Below are positions 1 through 9,026 of a stretch of 64,000 bases of DNA, one piece after another. The stretch's first letter is position 1. Each line of letters begins with the position of its first letter. Made by a program: the position numbers and the translations under genes. Location of the stretch: assembly GCF_001940235.1 (NCBI RefSeq), contig NZ_MJIE01000001.1, positions 372,001 through 436,000 of the forward strand, in the 5' to 3' direction. The stretch comes from Hornefia porci. Lineage in GTDB: Bacteria; Bacillota; Clostridia; Peptostreptococcales; Anaerovoracaceae. Under the pieces are notes generated by a model. It did no database searches. It saw nothing but the letters and a program-made list of their open reading frames with translations, and was not told the origin of the DNA.

Positions 1-1167
1 GAACCGGTGCTGCTCGTCGGTGATTACCAGCCCCAGCCTCCGGAACGTCACATCGTCCTGAATCACCGCATGCGTTCCCGTGAGAATATCGATGTCTCCG
101 CTGAGCAGCCGTTCAAGAACCTCGTTCTTCTCAGATTTTTTCATGCTTCCGGTCAGGAGTCCGACCCGGATCCCGTGAGGCTGAAAATCCTTTGTCAGTG
201 ACTGATAGTGCTGCCTGGCCAGAATCTCCGTCGGCGCCATCATCGCCGCCTGATATCCGCTCCGCACCGCGCAGAACATGCTGATCTCCGCAACGGCGGT
301 CTTCCCCGAGCCTACGTCACCCTGCACCAGCCGGTTCATCGCATGACCGTCCCGGAGATTCGCGGCGATCTCGCCCCACACCCGTTTCTGCCCCGGAGTC
401 AGAGCAAACGGGAGCCCCCGGATGAATTCTTCTGCCGCCGAAACGTCCAGGCGAACGCCTTCGCCCTCCCGGACATTATCATGCTTCATGTACAAAAGAC
501 CGGTGGAGAGAGTCAGGAGCTCATCGAAGATCAGGCGGAACCTGCTCATCAGGACGTGGCGCCGGTCCTTCGGGAAATGAATATGGTGAAGCGCGAAGGC
601 CGGGCCGGCCAGTCTGTATTCTCGCACAATATGCTCCGGAAGCCATTCCGGAACCTCATCAACGACCGGCTCAATCTGCCGCTGGAATTTCCGGACCTCC
701 TTTTGTGAAATACCGGAAATGGCGGGATAGACTGGAAGAACCTCGCGGACATCCTCCGGAGAGCCTTCCCGGCAGGACTCCGGATGAACCATCTGAACCC
801 GTCCCCGGTTCTCCGTTATCTTTCCGTAAAAGACATACCGGCCGTGAATCTCAAACGCCCGGCTCATGTACCGTCCGTTGAAGTATACGACCTCAAGCGT
901 TCCGGTGTCGTCAGAAACCAGGAAAGAAACCGGCGCATGTTTTTTATAGGGGCTGCCGCTGTACCGTCTGGACAGGATTTCGCCCCGGATCAGAGCAGGC
1001 TTCCCCGGACGCAGTTCCCCGATGGGCGTGAGCTTCCTCCGATCCTCATAGGAACGCGGGAACCACCATGCCAGATCCTCCAGCGTCGTGATGCCGTGAC
1101 CGGCGAAGGCTTCCTTCTTCTTATCGCCGATCCCTTTCAGGCTGCTGATGTCATCCGTTATCTTCAT
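1..1167 (-). CDS. recG: ATP-dependent DNA helicase RecG (C-terminus cut by window edge)
   Basis: RecG remodels stalled replication forks and Holliday junctions in the cytoplasm. The frame read from the minus strand starts MKITDDISSLKGIGDKKK, runs through an OB-fold wedge region (YVFYGKITENRGRVQMVHPE) and reaches the helicase core with Walker A GDVGSGKT, the APTEILARQH motif, the LLTGS motif and a DEQHRF box at the window edge. About 389 of the usual 680 residues are present. The chosen ATG lies inside the end of the Asp23-like gene (17-base overlap) with AAAGG about 13 bases upstream, so the two are probably translationally coupled. Asp23-like next to recG is a familiar Firmicute arrangement (yloU-yloV-recG in Bacillus). 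Confidence 0.97.
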   Translation of the reverse strand, partial: MKITDDISSLKGIGDKKKEAFAGHGITTLEDLAWWFPRSYEDRRKLTPIGELRPGKPALIRGEILSRRYSGSPYKKHAPVSFLVSDDTGTLEVVYFNGRYMSRAFEIHGRYVFYGKITENRGRVQMVHPESCREGSPEDVREVLPVYPAISGISQKEVRKFQRQIEPVVDEVPEWLPEHIVREYRLAGPAFALHHIHFPKDRRHVLMSRFRLIFDELLTLSTGLLYMKHDNVREGEGVRLDVSAAEEFIRGLPFALTPGQKRVWGEIAANLRDGHAMNRLVQGDVGSGKTAVAEISMFCAVRSGYQAAMMAPTEILARQHYQSLTKDFQPHGIRVGLLTGSMKKSEKNEVLERLLSGDIDILTGTHAVIQDDVTFRRLGLVITDEQHRF

Positions 1168-1567
1168 ATCTGTATACGACCTTTGTATTTCTCTTCGCTT
1201 TGTGCCGGGAGCGGACTCCGGCGATGTTGATGGTGATCACCGCGGGTTTTCTGCCGCTGTATTTCACAAAGGCACCTGCGATATAATCGGCCAGATGCCT
1301 CGTCGTCCGCTTGATGCTGATGCCGAACAAAGTAATCACGCTGAATTCCAGCTCGACGCGCCCCTCCTCATTGAAGTCCACGTCGATGTACATGGAAAAT
1401 TCCGTATCAATATACTTCGGCACAATGCCGATCTGCCGTCCCCGCGGCGTCGCCGGCCAGATCTTGCCCCTGCACTCCGGAAGACGCATTCCCTCAAAGA
1501 TGATCTGCGCGAAAATCATATTGGAAATAGAGATCTCTCCCAGCGCGGTCTGCTTTGTCAGTGCCAT
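1151..1567 (-). CDS. Asp23/Gls24-family (DUF322) protein
   Basis: This 138-residue protein matches the Asp23/Gls24 layout: an N-terminal GEISIS strand and helix (residues 10-22) and a C-terminal helix-strand unit with FGISIKRTTRHLADYI followed by a beta strand ending INIAGVRSR. The family sits at the cytoplasmic membrane face in staphylococci and is linked to envelope stress, but its biochemical role is not settled. A GGAGGGG ribosome site precedes the ATG, 11 bases after the stop of the M20-like gene, and its end overlaps recG. The central part (residues 25-60) diverges from typical members. Family call inferred from pattern and from position next to recG. Confidence 0.6.
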   Translation of the reverse strand: MALTKQTALGEISISNMIFAQIIFEGMRLPECRGKIWPATPRGRQIGIVPKYIDTEFSMYIDVDFNEEGRVELEFSVITLFGISIKRTTRHLADYIAGAFVKYSGRKPAVITINIAGVRSRHKAKRNTKVVYRYEDNG

Positions 1568-1578
1568 ATTATCCCCTC

Positions 1579-2895
1579 CTAACGAAAACTCCGCTTCAGG
1601 AAAATGATGTTGCTGATCACCCGCTCATACAGCGTTTCCAAATACTTCAGGTGCTGCAGCGACATGGATTCGTTGACGTGGTGCCGCAGATTGTCCTCAT
1701 CTCCGAAGGTCGGACCGAACACGATGGAATTGGGAACGATCTGTGCGTAGGTTCCCACCGTATCCACATGGAACTCTGCCGGGCGCTCCGCCAGATGCTC
1801 AAAAGCCTCCGCCATCGCTTTGATAAAAGGCTGATTCCTGCTGATAAAGGAGGCCGGCTGCGAGCTGATCCGGTCGATCCGGACGATGTCCTCGCGGAAA
1901 TACCGTTCAATGGCGGTCAGCACCTGGTTCTCTCTGGTATCCGGGCTGAGCCGCGCGTTGATATTGACGAAGAGTCTGTCCTTCTGCCGGAAAATCGCGG
2001 TCGGCGCGTATACGTTCTCGCCGGAATATTCGTTTTTATACCGTCCCAGACTTCCGGGAAGCCCGGCGCGCTTTCCGTTTCCCTCGAAGAATCCGGCCTT
2101 CAGCTTCCGGAAAATACGGTAGGTCGTGTCTCGCCGAATCTTCGCTTTGTTCCTGCCGCGCAGCGATTCCAGCGCTTCCGCCATATTAAAAATCGCGTTG
2201 TCTGTCAGCGCCAGCATGGAAATGTGGCCGGCGGATCCGCGGGCGGCAAATGTCCTCCCGTCGTTCAGCGTGACCTTGCAGACCTCCGGGACGGTTTCCG
2301 GATTACTGCCTGCACGGACGTCTTTCAGGACCTGTCCCTCCTTCTCCAGCGGAAATGAAATCAGCACGTTGAAGCTCCCCATTTCAACATTGCAGAGGGG
2401 AAACATCCCGTCGGGACTGAAGCTGTAATCCGGCGGACGATGGGTCAGCAGATAGTCCCGCATGTCGCCGCCTCCGGCTTTCTGCTCTGTTCCGATAATC
2501 ATGCGGACCTTTTTCCGCGCAGGCAGGCCGTACCGGCGGCTGAGCTCTGCCACGTCCGCCATCGCGAACAGCGCCGCCATGGCGGGTCCTTTGTCGTCCA
2601 CAGCTCCTCTGCCGTAGATCCTGTCTGCGTCGACGACCGGCTGAAAAGGCGGGGAATCCCAGAGAGTGTAATCACCCGGGTGCGCCACGTCAACATGCGT
2701 GAGAATGCCGAGCACCTCACTTCCCTGCCCGTATTCTATGATCCCGATCCGTCCGTCCGCAGCCAAAGAGACGGAGAAACCAAATTCGTCCCCCCGCTGA
2801 AGCATATAATAAAGAGCCTCCAGGCAGTTTTCATGATCCCCGCTCACACTGGGGATCCGGATCAGATCCGATACCGACTCAACCAGGTCATACAT
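1579..2895 (-). CDS. M20 (PepV/Sapep-like) dipeptidase, catalytic glutamates replaced
   Basis: The 438-residue protein has the PepV/Sapep architecture: metal-site segments HVDVAHPGD (about residue 67) and YGRGAVDDKGP (about 94), a lid domain, and a C-terminal segment with the His-containing HHVNESMS. In active PepV the next motif is GTDEES, where one Glu is the general base and the other a metal ligand. Here it reads GTEQKAGGGD, confirmed from the bases at 2470-2500, so both acidic residues are Gln/Lys. The enzyme may be inactive or have a different chemistry. AAAGGA precedes the ATG. It leads an apparent operon with the Asp23-like gene and recG. Confidence 0.85.
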   Translation of the reverse strand: MYDLVESVSDLIRIPSVSGDHENCLEALYYMLQRGDEFGFSVSLAADGRIGIIEYGQGSEVLGILTHVDVAHPGDYTLWDSPPFQPVVDADRIYGRGAVDDKGPAMAALFAMADVAELSRRYGLPARKKVRMIIGTEQKAGGGDMRDYLLTHRPPDYSFSPDGMFPLCNVEMGSFNVLISFPLEKEGQVLKDVRAGSNPETVPEVCKVTLNDGRTFAARGSAGHISMLALTDNAIFNMAEALESLRGRNKAKIRRDTTYRIFRKLKAGFFEGNGKRAGLPGSLGRYKNEYSGENVYAPTAIFRQKDRLFVNINARLSPDTRENQVLTAIERYFREDIVRIDRISSQPASFISRNQPFIKAMAEAFEHLAERPAEFHVDTVGTYAQIVPNSIVFGPTFGDEDNLRHHVNESMSLQHLKYLETLYERVISNIIFLKRSFR

Positions 2896-2984
2896 GGGCA
2901 GTTCCTTTCCGTTTTGTCCGTTTTACGCTTTAGAAAAAAAACCACACTGAAGTGATTCAGCATGGCGTGTTTCTTACGGTCAGA

Positions 2985-3176
2985 TCAGATGGCACGGTTT
3001 ACTTTGCCGGATCTCAGGCACTGTGTGCAAACCTTGGCTTTTCTGACAGTTCCGTTATCATCGATCCTGACGGTCTGGATATTCGCATTCCACTTTCTTC
3101 TCGTATGTCTGTTCGAGTGGGATACATTGTTTCCGGAAACCTGACCTTTTCCGCAAATTTCACATTTTCTCGACAT
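2985..3176 (-). CDS. rpmB: 50S ribosomal protein L28
   Basis: Component of the large ribosomal subunit. The 63-residue product has the L28 signature MSRKCEICGKG, the SHSNRHTRRKW block and a second CTQC pair; CxxC plus CxxC makes this the zinc-binding (C+) form. The ATG at 3176 is chosen over an upstream GTG at 3185 because AGGAGG lies 8 bases before it. It is monocistronic, with its own promoter upstream. Length matches the family. Confidence 0.97.
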   Translation of the reverse strand: MSRKCEICGKGQVSGNNVSHSNRHTRRKWNANIQTVRIDDNGTVRKAKVCTQCLRSGKVNRAI

Positions 3177-3264
3177 CTGCCGCACCTCCTATCCTATATC
3201 GTTAAGTCTGAACGTGTCATTCATTCCTGATTGATTGTGCTATGTCTAACATCGCACGGATAGC

Positions 3265-3294
3265 ATTATACCACAGATACGCTGATAAGCACAA
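3265..3294 (-). promoter_or_regulatory. Promoter of rpmB
   Basis: On the minus strand a perfect TATAAT (-10, plus-strand 3265-3270) is preceded, 18 bases away, by TTGTGC (-35, 3289-3294). It lies about 90 bases before the L28 start and nothing else is encoded between. Confidence 0.55.
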
Positions 3295-3303
3295 GGTTTT
3301 TTT

Positions 3304-3861
3304 CTATTTGGAATGGATTTTATCGTAATACTCGGCGCGGAGCATCGACATCAGGCACAGATCATAATATTTTCCGTTCTTTTTTCCTGCGTGGCGCATG
3401 GTCCCTTCATCCTGGAATCCGATTTTATGATACAGGTGGCGCGCGATCTCGTTTTTAACAAAGTGATCAATCGTCACGCGTTCCATATGGAGATTGATGA
3501 ACGCGTATTCCAGAATCATCCGTATGGCCTCTTCCCCGTATCCTTTGTTCCGGTTCTCCGGATCCGCGATGTAAATCCGCGTCAGGTCCAGACTGTCGTC
3601 CGCCCGGTTGATCCGGGACAGGTAAATCCGGCCTATGGGTTTTCCGGAAGGCTTCAGAGTGATCGTGAACAGCTTCTTCTCGGGATCCGGACCGTAAAGG
3701 ATGAACTCCGTGACGATCTCCTGATAGTCGCGGTCGTCCTCCATCGTGAAAAATTCCCTGACGTCCTCGCTGTTTTCCCACTCCGCAAAGACGGCGCAGT
3801 CGTCGAACGCCGTTTCTCTTACAATCAGATTTTTCGATTCCATGATCAATACTTCACTCAC
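3304..3861 (-). CDS. GNAT-family N-acetyltransferase (RimJ/RimL-like)
   Basis: Likely transfers an acetyl group from acetyl-CoA to a protein N-terminus or small amine; the substrate is not visible. The 185-residue protein shows the GNAT fold: NLIVRETAFDDC start, strand SGKPIGRIYLS, LDLTRIYIADPENRNKGYGEEAIRMIL with the RxxGYG CoA-binding loop, and the LYHKIGFQDEGTMR motif typical of RimJ/RimL. The start is either a GTG at 3861 with GAGGG 9 bases upstream, used here, or an ATG at 3843 that would give the more typical MESKNLIVRE N-terminus. It stands alone between rpmB and the divergent lipoprotein gene. Confidence 0.85.
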   Translation of the reverse strand: MSEVLIMESKNLIVRETAFDDCAVFAEWENSEDVREFFTMEDDRDYQEIVTEFILYGPDPEKKLFTITLKPSGKPIGRIYLSRINRADDSLDLTRIYIADPENRNKGYGEEAIRMILEYAFINLHMERVTIDHFVKNEIARHLYHKIGFQDEGTMRHAGKKNGKYYDLCLMSMLRAEYYDKIHSK

Positions 3862-3979
3862 TTTTCATTTCCCTCTTCCTGCTGATTACTGCGTACCGGT
3901 GTATATCACAGCGGCATTATGCACCGCGCGCTGTTAACTGACCATTATCATGCCGGTATCATCTCAGCTGTATGTCAGC

Positions 3980-4030
3980 TGTCCGCGCCCGTTAAGTCCG
4001 GCAGGAGCTTAATGCCCGGACACGGATTAA
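3980..4030 (+). repeat. Intergenic palindromic repeat, copy A
   Basis: A hairpin with TTAAGTCC paired to GAGCTTAA around a short loop, followed by GGACACGGATTAAA. Copies at 21049 and 33272 share the core and the flank in the same orientation. In this copy TGTCCG and CGGACA also form an outer stem. It lies about 85 bases before the lipoprotein start. Confidence 0.75.
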
Positions 4031-4113
4031 ATTTCACGAAATTATTACAAATAATTTTTACATTGTGGTATTATTATATAGTATTTTCAAGGAAAATAAA
4101 AGGAGATTAGACG

Positions 4114-5556
4114 ATGATTAACAAAAAAATCACATCCGTTGTGCTGATTTTTTTTCTTATGGCTGCTGCAGCGCTCCTGTCAGCGTGCGGCGCCACAGGC
4201 AGCGCCAAGTCAGAAACCACATCACAGGAGGATCTCACATCCAAGATTTCATCCAAGATCGACGCATATACCACCGATCTCATGGACTCCAGAGATTCCA
4301 TGAAGAGCAACCGGGCAATCCGCCGGTATCTTCAGAGCTGGGCGAAATCCAAAGGCATACGTTGCGAAACCGACAGCGCAGGCAATGTCATCATGAGCGT
4401 CAGTTCTTCTAAGAAATATAAGGATGCGGCGCCTACGGTAATCGTCTGCCCGTATGATTATCTGGAATTTGACAATTACAGCAGACCCGTCGCAATGGCG
4501 CTCTACACCATTAAAAACAATGAATCGACGGGGAAACTCACCGTGATCTTCACATGTGAGAACGGGCACGACCTCTCGGGAGTCAAGGCGCTGAACAAAA
4601 AATACTTCACCGACGACGCCAGCGTGTTCTGCCTGAACGCCGCGAACCAGGGGCTGTTCTCACTGAAATCCGGCGCGAGCTCCACGTACCGGTTCACGCA
4701 GAGCGTCAAACGGATTTCACCGACGCTGACCAAGGCGTATAAGATCACCATCAAGGGTCTGTCGGCCACTCAGCCCGATTCCCAGATATCAGAGGCAACG
4801 AACCCGATCACACGTCTGGAATCGCTGCTGGTTTCGCTGAAGAACCGGAACATCAGCTACGAGATCGCCTCCTTCAGGGGCGGAGAGAACACCAACCTCT
4901 ATGCAGCCTCGGCCACACTGACCGTCGTCATCGACGCCAACAAGGAAAAGTCCTTCCTTGACAAGATGCAGGAGGTGACGGAGCGGTTCAACGAAGACAA
5001 GAGCAAGATGCACCCCGGCGCCACCTACACATATAAGGAAGTCAATCTACCGTCCAGCGTGATCCGCAGATCAGACGGAAGCAGACTGGTCAGCTTCATG
5101 TACACCCTGCTCGACGGCGTGTATGAAAAGGACGAGGACAGCGGAGATCTCGTCTCCATCAACAACGTATCCCAGATAGACACCTCGGGAAACCGTGTAC
5201 AGATCTCCTCCGTCGCTTACAGCCTGAGCGAGACCAACCTGAAAACAATCGATACGGACGCAAGAACACTCTGCAACCTGTCCGATATCAGATTCAGTAA
5301 AACCGGTTCCATTCCGATGTGGACAGGAAAAGAGGATACAGAATTTACAAAGAGCGTTGCCTCCGCTTACAAAAAGACGACCGGAAAGACACTGAACTAC
5401 AACGATTCTGTGACCGCCACCTCCGCCTCCTATGTGGCGCGGAAAAACAGTAAATGCAACATTATCAGCATCACCCTGAACGAGAATATTCTGAAGGACT
5501 GTACAGGAACCATGATCAACTATCTGATCAATTCACTTCCTGAGGATGGCGACTGA
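4114..5556 (+). CDS. Lipoprotein with degenerate M20C (PepD-like) fold
   Basis: A 480-residue exported lipoprotein: positively charged start, hydrophobic segment and lipobox LLSACG with Cys at about 25. The remainder follows the aminoacyl-histidine dipeptidase (PepD) layout: a RAIRRYLQSWAKSKGI start, DSAGNVI, VAMALYTI (PepD has GVAMALAIL) and LTVIFTCENGHDLSGV (PepD has LFTVDEETGMTG). The metal ligands of PepD (HLD, ADN, EE) are replaced by CPYDY, FDNYS and CENG, so peptidase activity is unlikely; a binding role is an inference. AAGGAG precedes the ATG and a strong bidirectional hairpin follows. Repeat copy A lies just upstream. Confidence 0.75.
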   Translation: MINKKITSVVLIFFLMAAAALLSACGATGSAKSETTSQEDLTSKISSKIDAYTTDLMDSRDSMKSNRAIRRYLQSWAKSKGIRCETDSAGNVIMSVSSSKKYKDAAPTVIVCPYDYLEFDNYSRPVAMALYTIKNNESTGKLTVIFTCENGHDLSGVKALNKKYFTDDASVFCLNAANQGLFSLKSGASSTYRFTQSVKRISPTLTKAYKITIKGLSATQPDSQISEATNPITRLESLLVSLKNRNISYEIASFRGGENTNLYAASATLTVVIDANKEKSFLDKMQEVTERFNEDKSKMHPGATYTYKEVNLPSSVIRRSDGSRLVSFMYTLLDGVYEKDEDSGDLVSINNVSQIDTSGNRVQISSVAYSLSETNLKTIDTDARTLCNLSDIRFSKTGSIPMWTGKEDTEFTKSVASAYKKTTGKTLNYNDSVTATSASYVARKNSKCNIISITLNENILKDCTGTMINYLINSLPEDGD

Positions 5557-5612
5557 TTCCTTCCGCGTCTTCGCGTCCGGCTCCGTGCCGGGCGCGTTTT
5601 TATCTGTAACAG

Positions 5613-5659
5613 AAAGAGCCGTGTCCGGGCGGATCCCTTCCGCCGGAGCACGGCTCTTT
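5613..5659. terminator. Bidirectional terminator between lipoprotein gene and metH
   Basis: A perfect 11-base stem AAAGAGCCGTG/CACGGCTCTTT extended by TCCG/CGGA and GCGGA/TCCGC stems. It lies between convergent genes and leaves short T-runs on both strands. Confidence 0.8.
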
Positions 5660-5713
5660 CCTGCCTGCCTCGCCTGATGTTCAGTTTTCTGCGGCGGCTC
5701 CCGCAACCGGCAT

Positions 5714-8113
5714 TCAGCCCAGTACGTCCTTCGCTGCGGCCGCCGACGCCATAGCGTCCGCCACATAATAATCCGCGCCGATAGACTCTGAATAATCCTT
5801 TGTGACCACAGCTCCGCCGGTCATGATTCTGCAGTCCGGAGCAGCCTGACGAATCTGACGGATGGTCTCCTCCATGTTGCCCAGCGTGGTCGTCATCAGC
5901 GCCGACAGACCCACCAGATGAACGTGATCGCGCACGACACGGTCCACGATGACCTTCGGATCCACATCCTTTCCGAGATCGATGATATCATAGCCGTAAT
6001 TCTCCAGAATCACCTTCACGATGTTTTTTCCGATGTCGTGAACATCCCCCTTCACCGTGGCGACAATAATTTTTCCTTTCGAGACGCTCTGTCCGCCGCC
6101 GGACGCCAGCCGTTTCTTGATGACCTCGAAGGCGGCCTGCGCCGTGGTCGCAGCCAGAATCAGCTGCGGAATAAAAATCTTTCCGGTCTCAAAACGCTTT
6201 CCGGTTTCGTCCAGAATCGGGATAAGCTCATTGTTCACGATATCCAGAGGATCTCTGGTTTCCAGTTCCTTCTCGATAAGCTCCCGGCAGGGACCCTCCA
6301 GTCCGCTGCTGATGTAATACGACAGCGTTCCCTCTTTCTGATTCGCCGCGGGCGCTGCCTTCTTCTCCGGCGCCGGAGCGGCAGACACCGCTTCCGTATC
6401 TTTGTATTTGTCAATGAAATCCCGCGCATCGCGGTCAATCCCCATAATCAGTTTGTAAACGTCGATCGCTGCCACCATTCCGGGCGCCGCCGGGTTGATA
6501 ATCGCCAGATCCAGGCCGCAGGTCAGCGCCATCTGCAGGAAGTTCTGATTGATCAGCGGACGCTGCGGAAGCCCGAAGGAAATGTTGGATACCCCCAGAA
6601 CCGTTTTCAGCCCCAGTTCACTCTTCACCCGGCGGATCGCTTCCAGCGTATTGGAAGCGTTTTCCTGCTCCGCAGAGACGGTCAGAGTCAGACAGTCCAC
6701 ATAGATATCCTTTTTCGGGATCCCCAGGGACAAAGCCCGGTTCATTATTTTCCGCGCGATTTCCAGTCTCTTCTCCACAGTCTTCGGGATTCCGTCTTCG
6801 TCCAGTGTCAGGGCGATGACAGAAGCTCCGTATTTTTTCACAATGGGAAGAATCGCAGCCATGGATTTCTCCTCACCGTTTACGGAATTGACGACAGCCT
6901 TGCCGCAATAGAGCCTGAGCGCGGCCTCCAGGACCTCCGGGTTCCCGGAATCGATCTGAAGAGGTGCGGAAACGTTCCCCTGCAGCTTTTTGATTATGTT
7001 TACGATAACCTCTTTTTCGTTTACTCCGGGCACGCCCGCATTTACATCCAGAATCTCAGCGCCTTCGGACTCCTCCTGCAGAGCCATATCAAGAACATAG
7101 TCGAGATTTCCCTCTGCAATGGCGGCCTTCAGCTTCTTCTTGCCTGTCGGGTTGATTCTCTCCCCGATTACTCTCGGACGGTCCAGGATCACGATACTTT
7201 CCGGCGTACAGACCGCGGGAGGAATCTCCGCTCCGGGGCGGCGCGGGGCCGCACTGCTCAGCCGCAGCTTCAGCTGACTGATGTAGTCCGGGTCAGTTCC
7301 GCAGCATCCGCCGGCCAGACGAACGCCGCAGTCCGCCAGACGCTCCGCGTAATCTGCGAATTCCTCCGCCCCTACCAGATATTTCCCGGTTTTGGGGTCA
7401 GGAAGTCCCGCATTCGGTTTGGCGACAATCGGAAGCTCAGTCCACTGAGAAAGCTCCTGAATCAGAGGAAGAAACTCCGCCGATCCCAGACTGCAGTTGA
7501 TGCCGATGGCGTCTGCCCCCAGACCTTCCAGTGTCAGAGCCATAGAAGGAATGGATGTTCCGGTGAAGGTCCGGCGGTTCTGCTCAAAGGACATGGTGCA
7601 GATTACCGGCAGTTCTGAATTCTCCTTAGCGGCGAGAAGCGCCGCGCGCATCTCGTAAAGATCCGTCATGGTCTCGATGACGATAAGATCCGTTCCCTTC
7701 CCTGCGACAATCTGCCGCCGGAAGATCTCAAAGGCCTCCTCGAAGGTGAGATTCCCGTTCGGCTCCACAAGGCGGCCGATCGGTCCGATGTCCAGCGCGA
7801 TCTTCACGTCTGTTCCGGCCGCCGCCTCTGCGGCGTTTTTCACGGCTGCCGCCGTCAGTTCCTCGACGGTATACCCGCAGCCCTCGATTTTGTAATCATT
7901 GATGCCGAAGGAGCAGGTGTAGATCACGTCTGCGCCTGCTTCGATATATTTTCTGTGTATGTCCTGCACGATTTCCGGACGGGTAATATTCAGAACCTCC
8001 GGAACCCTTCCGACCTCAGCGCCGCTCTGCTGCAGCATTGTTCCGAAACCGCCGTCCAGAATGATGAAATCCCGGTTCCCGAACAGCTTTTCAATTTTAT
8101 TCAATCGCCTCAT
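5714..8113 (-). CDS. metH: Cobalamin-dependent methionine synthase (short MetH)
   Basis: Transfers the methyl group of 5-methyl-THF via cobalamin to homocysteine, giving methionine. Domains in order: homocysteine-binding barrel (1-290) with zinc cysteines in GINCSLG and GGCCGT; pterin-binding barrel (about 310-570) starting GERINPTGKKK; an Ala/Pro linker; cobalamin cap and Rossmann domain with the base-off ligand His in DVHDIGKN (about 690). At 799 residues it lacks the SAM-binding reactivation domain, as do many anaerobe enzymes, so reductive reactivation needs another protein. The ATG follows GAGGGAG only a few bases away. It sits 14 bases after metF, so the methyl donor's maker and user are one operon. 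Confidence 0.95.
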   Translation of the reverse strand: MRRLNKIEKLFGNRDFIILDGGFGTMLQQSGAEVGRVPEVLNITRPEIVQDIHRKYIEAGADVIYTCSFGINDYKIEGCGYTVEELTAAAVKNAAEAAAGTDVKIALDIGPIGRLVEPNGNLTFEEAFEIFRRQIVAGKGTDLIVIETMTDLYEMRAALLAAKENSELPVICTMSFEQNRRTFTGTSIPSMALTLEGLGADAIGINCSLGSAEFLPLIQELSQWTELPIVAKPNAGLPDPKTGKYLVGAEEFADYAERLADCGVRLAGGCCGTDPDYISQLKLRLSSAAPRRPGAEIPPAVCTPESIVILDRPRVIGERINPTGKKKLKAAIAEGNLDYVLDMALQEESEGAEILDVNAGVPGVNEKEVIVNIIKKLQGNVSAPLQIDSGNPEVLEAALRLYCGKAVVNSVNGEEKSMAAILPIVKKYGASVIALTLDEDGIPKTVEKRLEIARKIMNRALSLGIPKKDIYVDCLTLTVSAEQENASNTLEAIRRVKSELGLKTVLGVSNISFGLPQRPLINQNFLQMALTCGLDLAIINPAAPGMVAAIDVYKLIMGIDRDARDFIDKYKDTEAVSAAPAPEKKAAPAANQKEGTLSYYISSGLEGPCRELIEKELETRDPLDIVNNELIPILDETGKRFETGKIFIPQLILAATTAQAAFEVIKKRLASGGGQSVSKGKIIVATVKGDVHDIGKNIVKVILENYGYDIIDLGKDVDPKVIVDRVVRDHVHLVGLSALMTTTLGNMEETIRQIRQAAPDCRIMTGGAVVTKDYSESIGADYYVADAMASAAAAKDVLG

Positions 8114-8127
8114 CTCCCTCTTTTCGA

Positions 8128-8991
8128 TTAAAATAAGGTTTTAACATTCTGACAGATCCTTCTGGCGATATACGGATTATTCATAGTGTAGAGGTGAATG
8201 CCGTCTACTCCGTGCGCCAGCAGATCCACAATCTGGTTCGTCGCATAGGCGATTCCCGCATCCCGCATCGCCTCCGGCTTATGTTCAAATTTTTCCATCA
8301 TTTTGATGAATTTCTCCGGCAGCGTCGCGCCGCAGAGCGTCACCATACGTTCAATCTGTTTTTTGTTCACCACCGGCATGATTCCGGCCTCGATAGGAAC
8401 GTCTATTCCGGCGATTCTCGCCTTCTCCAGGAAGGAGTAGAACATCCCGTTATCGAGGAACAGCTGTGAGATAAGATGTTCTGCGCCGGCGTCCACCTTC
8501 CGTTTCAGGTTGCGGATGTCGTCAATCATATCCGGGCTGTCGGGATGTCCCTCCGGATAGCACGCCGCTGAAATTCCGAAATCATAGCGGCTCGACCGGA
8601 TATATCCGATCAGGTCGCTGGCGTGCAGGAAGTCCTCCTTGGGCGGTACGTCCGGGACGCGGTCGCCCCGCAGAGCCAGAATGTTGTCGATGCCCGCATT
8701 CGCCAGCCGCTCCAGCATGATATCGATCTCCTCCCTGGTGGAGTTCACGCAGGTCAGATGCGCCGCCGCCTCCAGACAGTACTGCTTTTTAATCGCCGAC
8801 GCGATTTCACAGGTGGAATTATTGGCCAGACTTCCGCTGGCGCCGTAGGTCACGCTGATAAAATCCGGATCCAGGTAGTGGAGCTGGTCCAGCGTCGTAT
8901 AAATCGTATTAATGTCCGCGTCTCTCTTCGGCGGGAAGATTTCAAAGGAAAAGACCGTCTTTTCCCCGTTGAACAAATCTTTCAGATTCAA
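8128..8991 (-). CDS. metF: 5,10-methylenetetrahydrofolate reductase
   Basis: Reduces methylene-THF to 5-methyl-THF, the donor for MetH directly downstream. The 287-residue protein carries the family landmarks: FSFEIFPPKRD near the start, SVTYGASGS (about 52), HLTCVNSTREEI (about 78), NILALRGDRV (about 103), SAACYPEGHP (about 141), GAEHLISQLFLDN (about 168) and the EAGIMPV block. It is a FAD enzyme with the usual length. It is first in the metF-metH unit; a palindrome inside its promoter suggests repressor control. Confidence 0.96.
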   Translation of the reverse strand: MNLKDLFNGEKTVFSFEIFPPKRDADINTIYTTLDQLHYLDPDFISVTYGASGSLANNSTCEIASAIKKQYCLEAAAHLTCVNSTREEIDIMLERLANAGIDNILALRGDRVPDVPPKEDFLHASDLIGYIRSSRYDFGISAACYPEGHPDSPDMIDDIRNLKRKVDAGAEHLISQLFLDNGMFYSFLEKARIAGIDVPIEAGIMPVVNKKQIERMVTLCGATLPEKFIKMMEKFEHKPEAMRDAGIAYATNQIVDLLAHGVDGIHLYTMNNPYIARRICQNVKTLF

Positions 8992-9026
8992 GTGATCACC
9001 CTCTTTTTCATATCATTATCCCTAAT

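Noticed and set aside
5918..7618. Long plus-strand open frame (566 codons)
   Set aside because: Antisense of metH; Arg/Gln/Leu-rich composition of a shadow frame, with no ribosome site.
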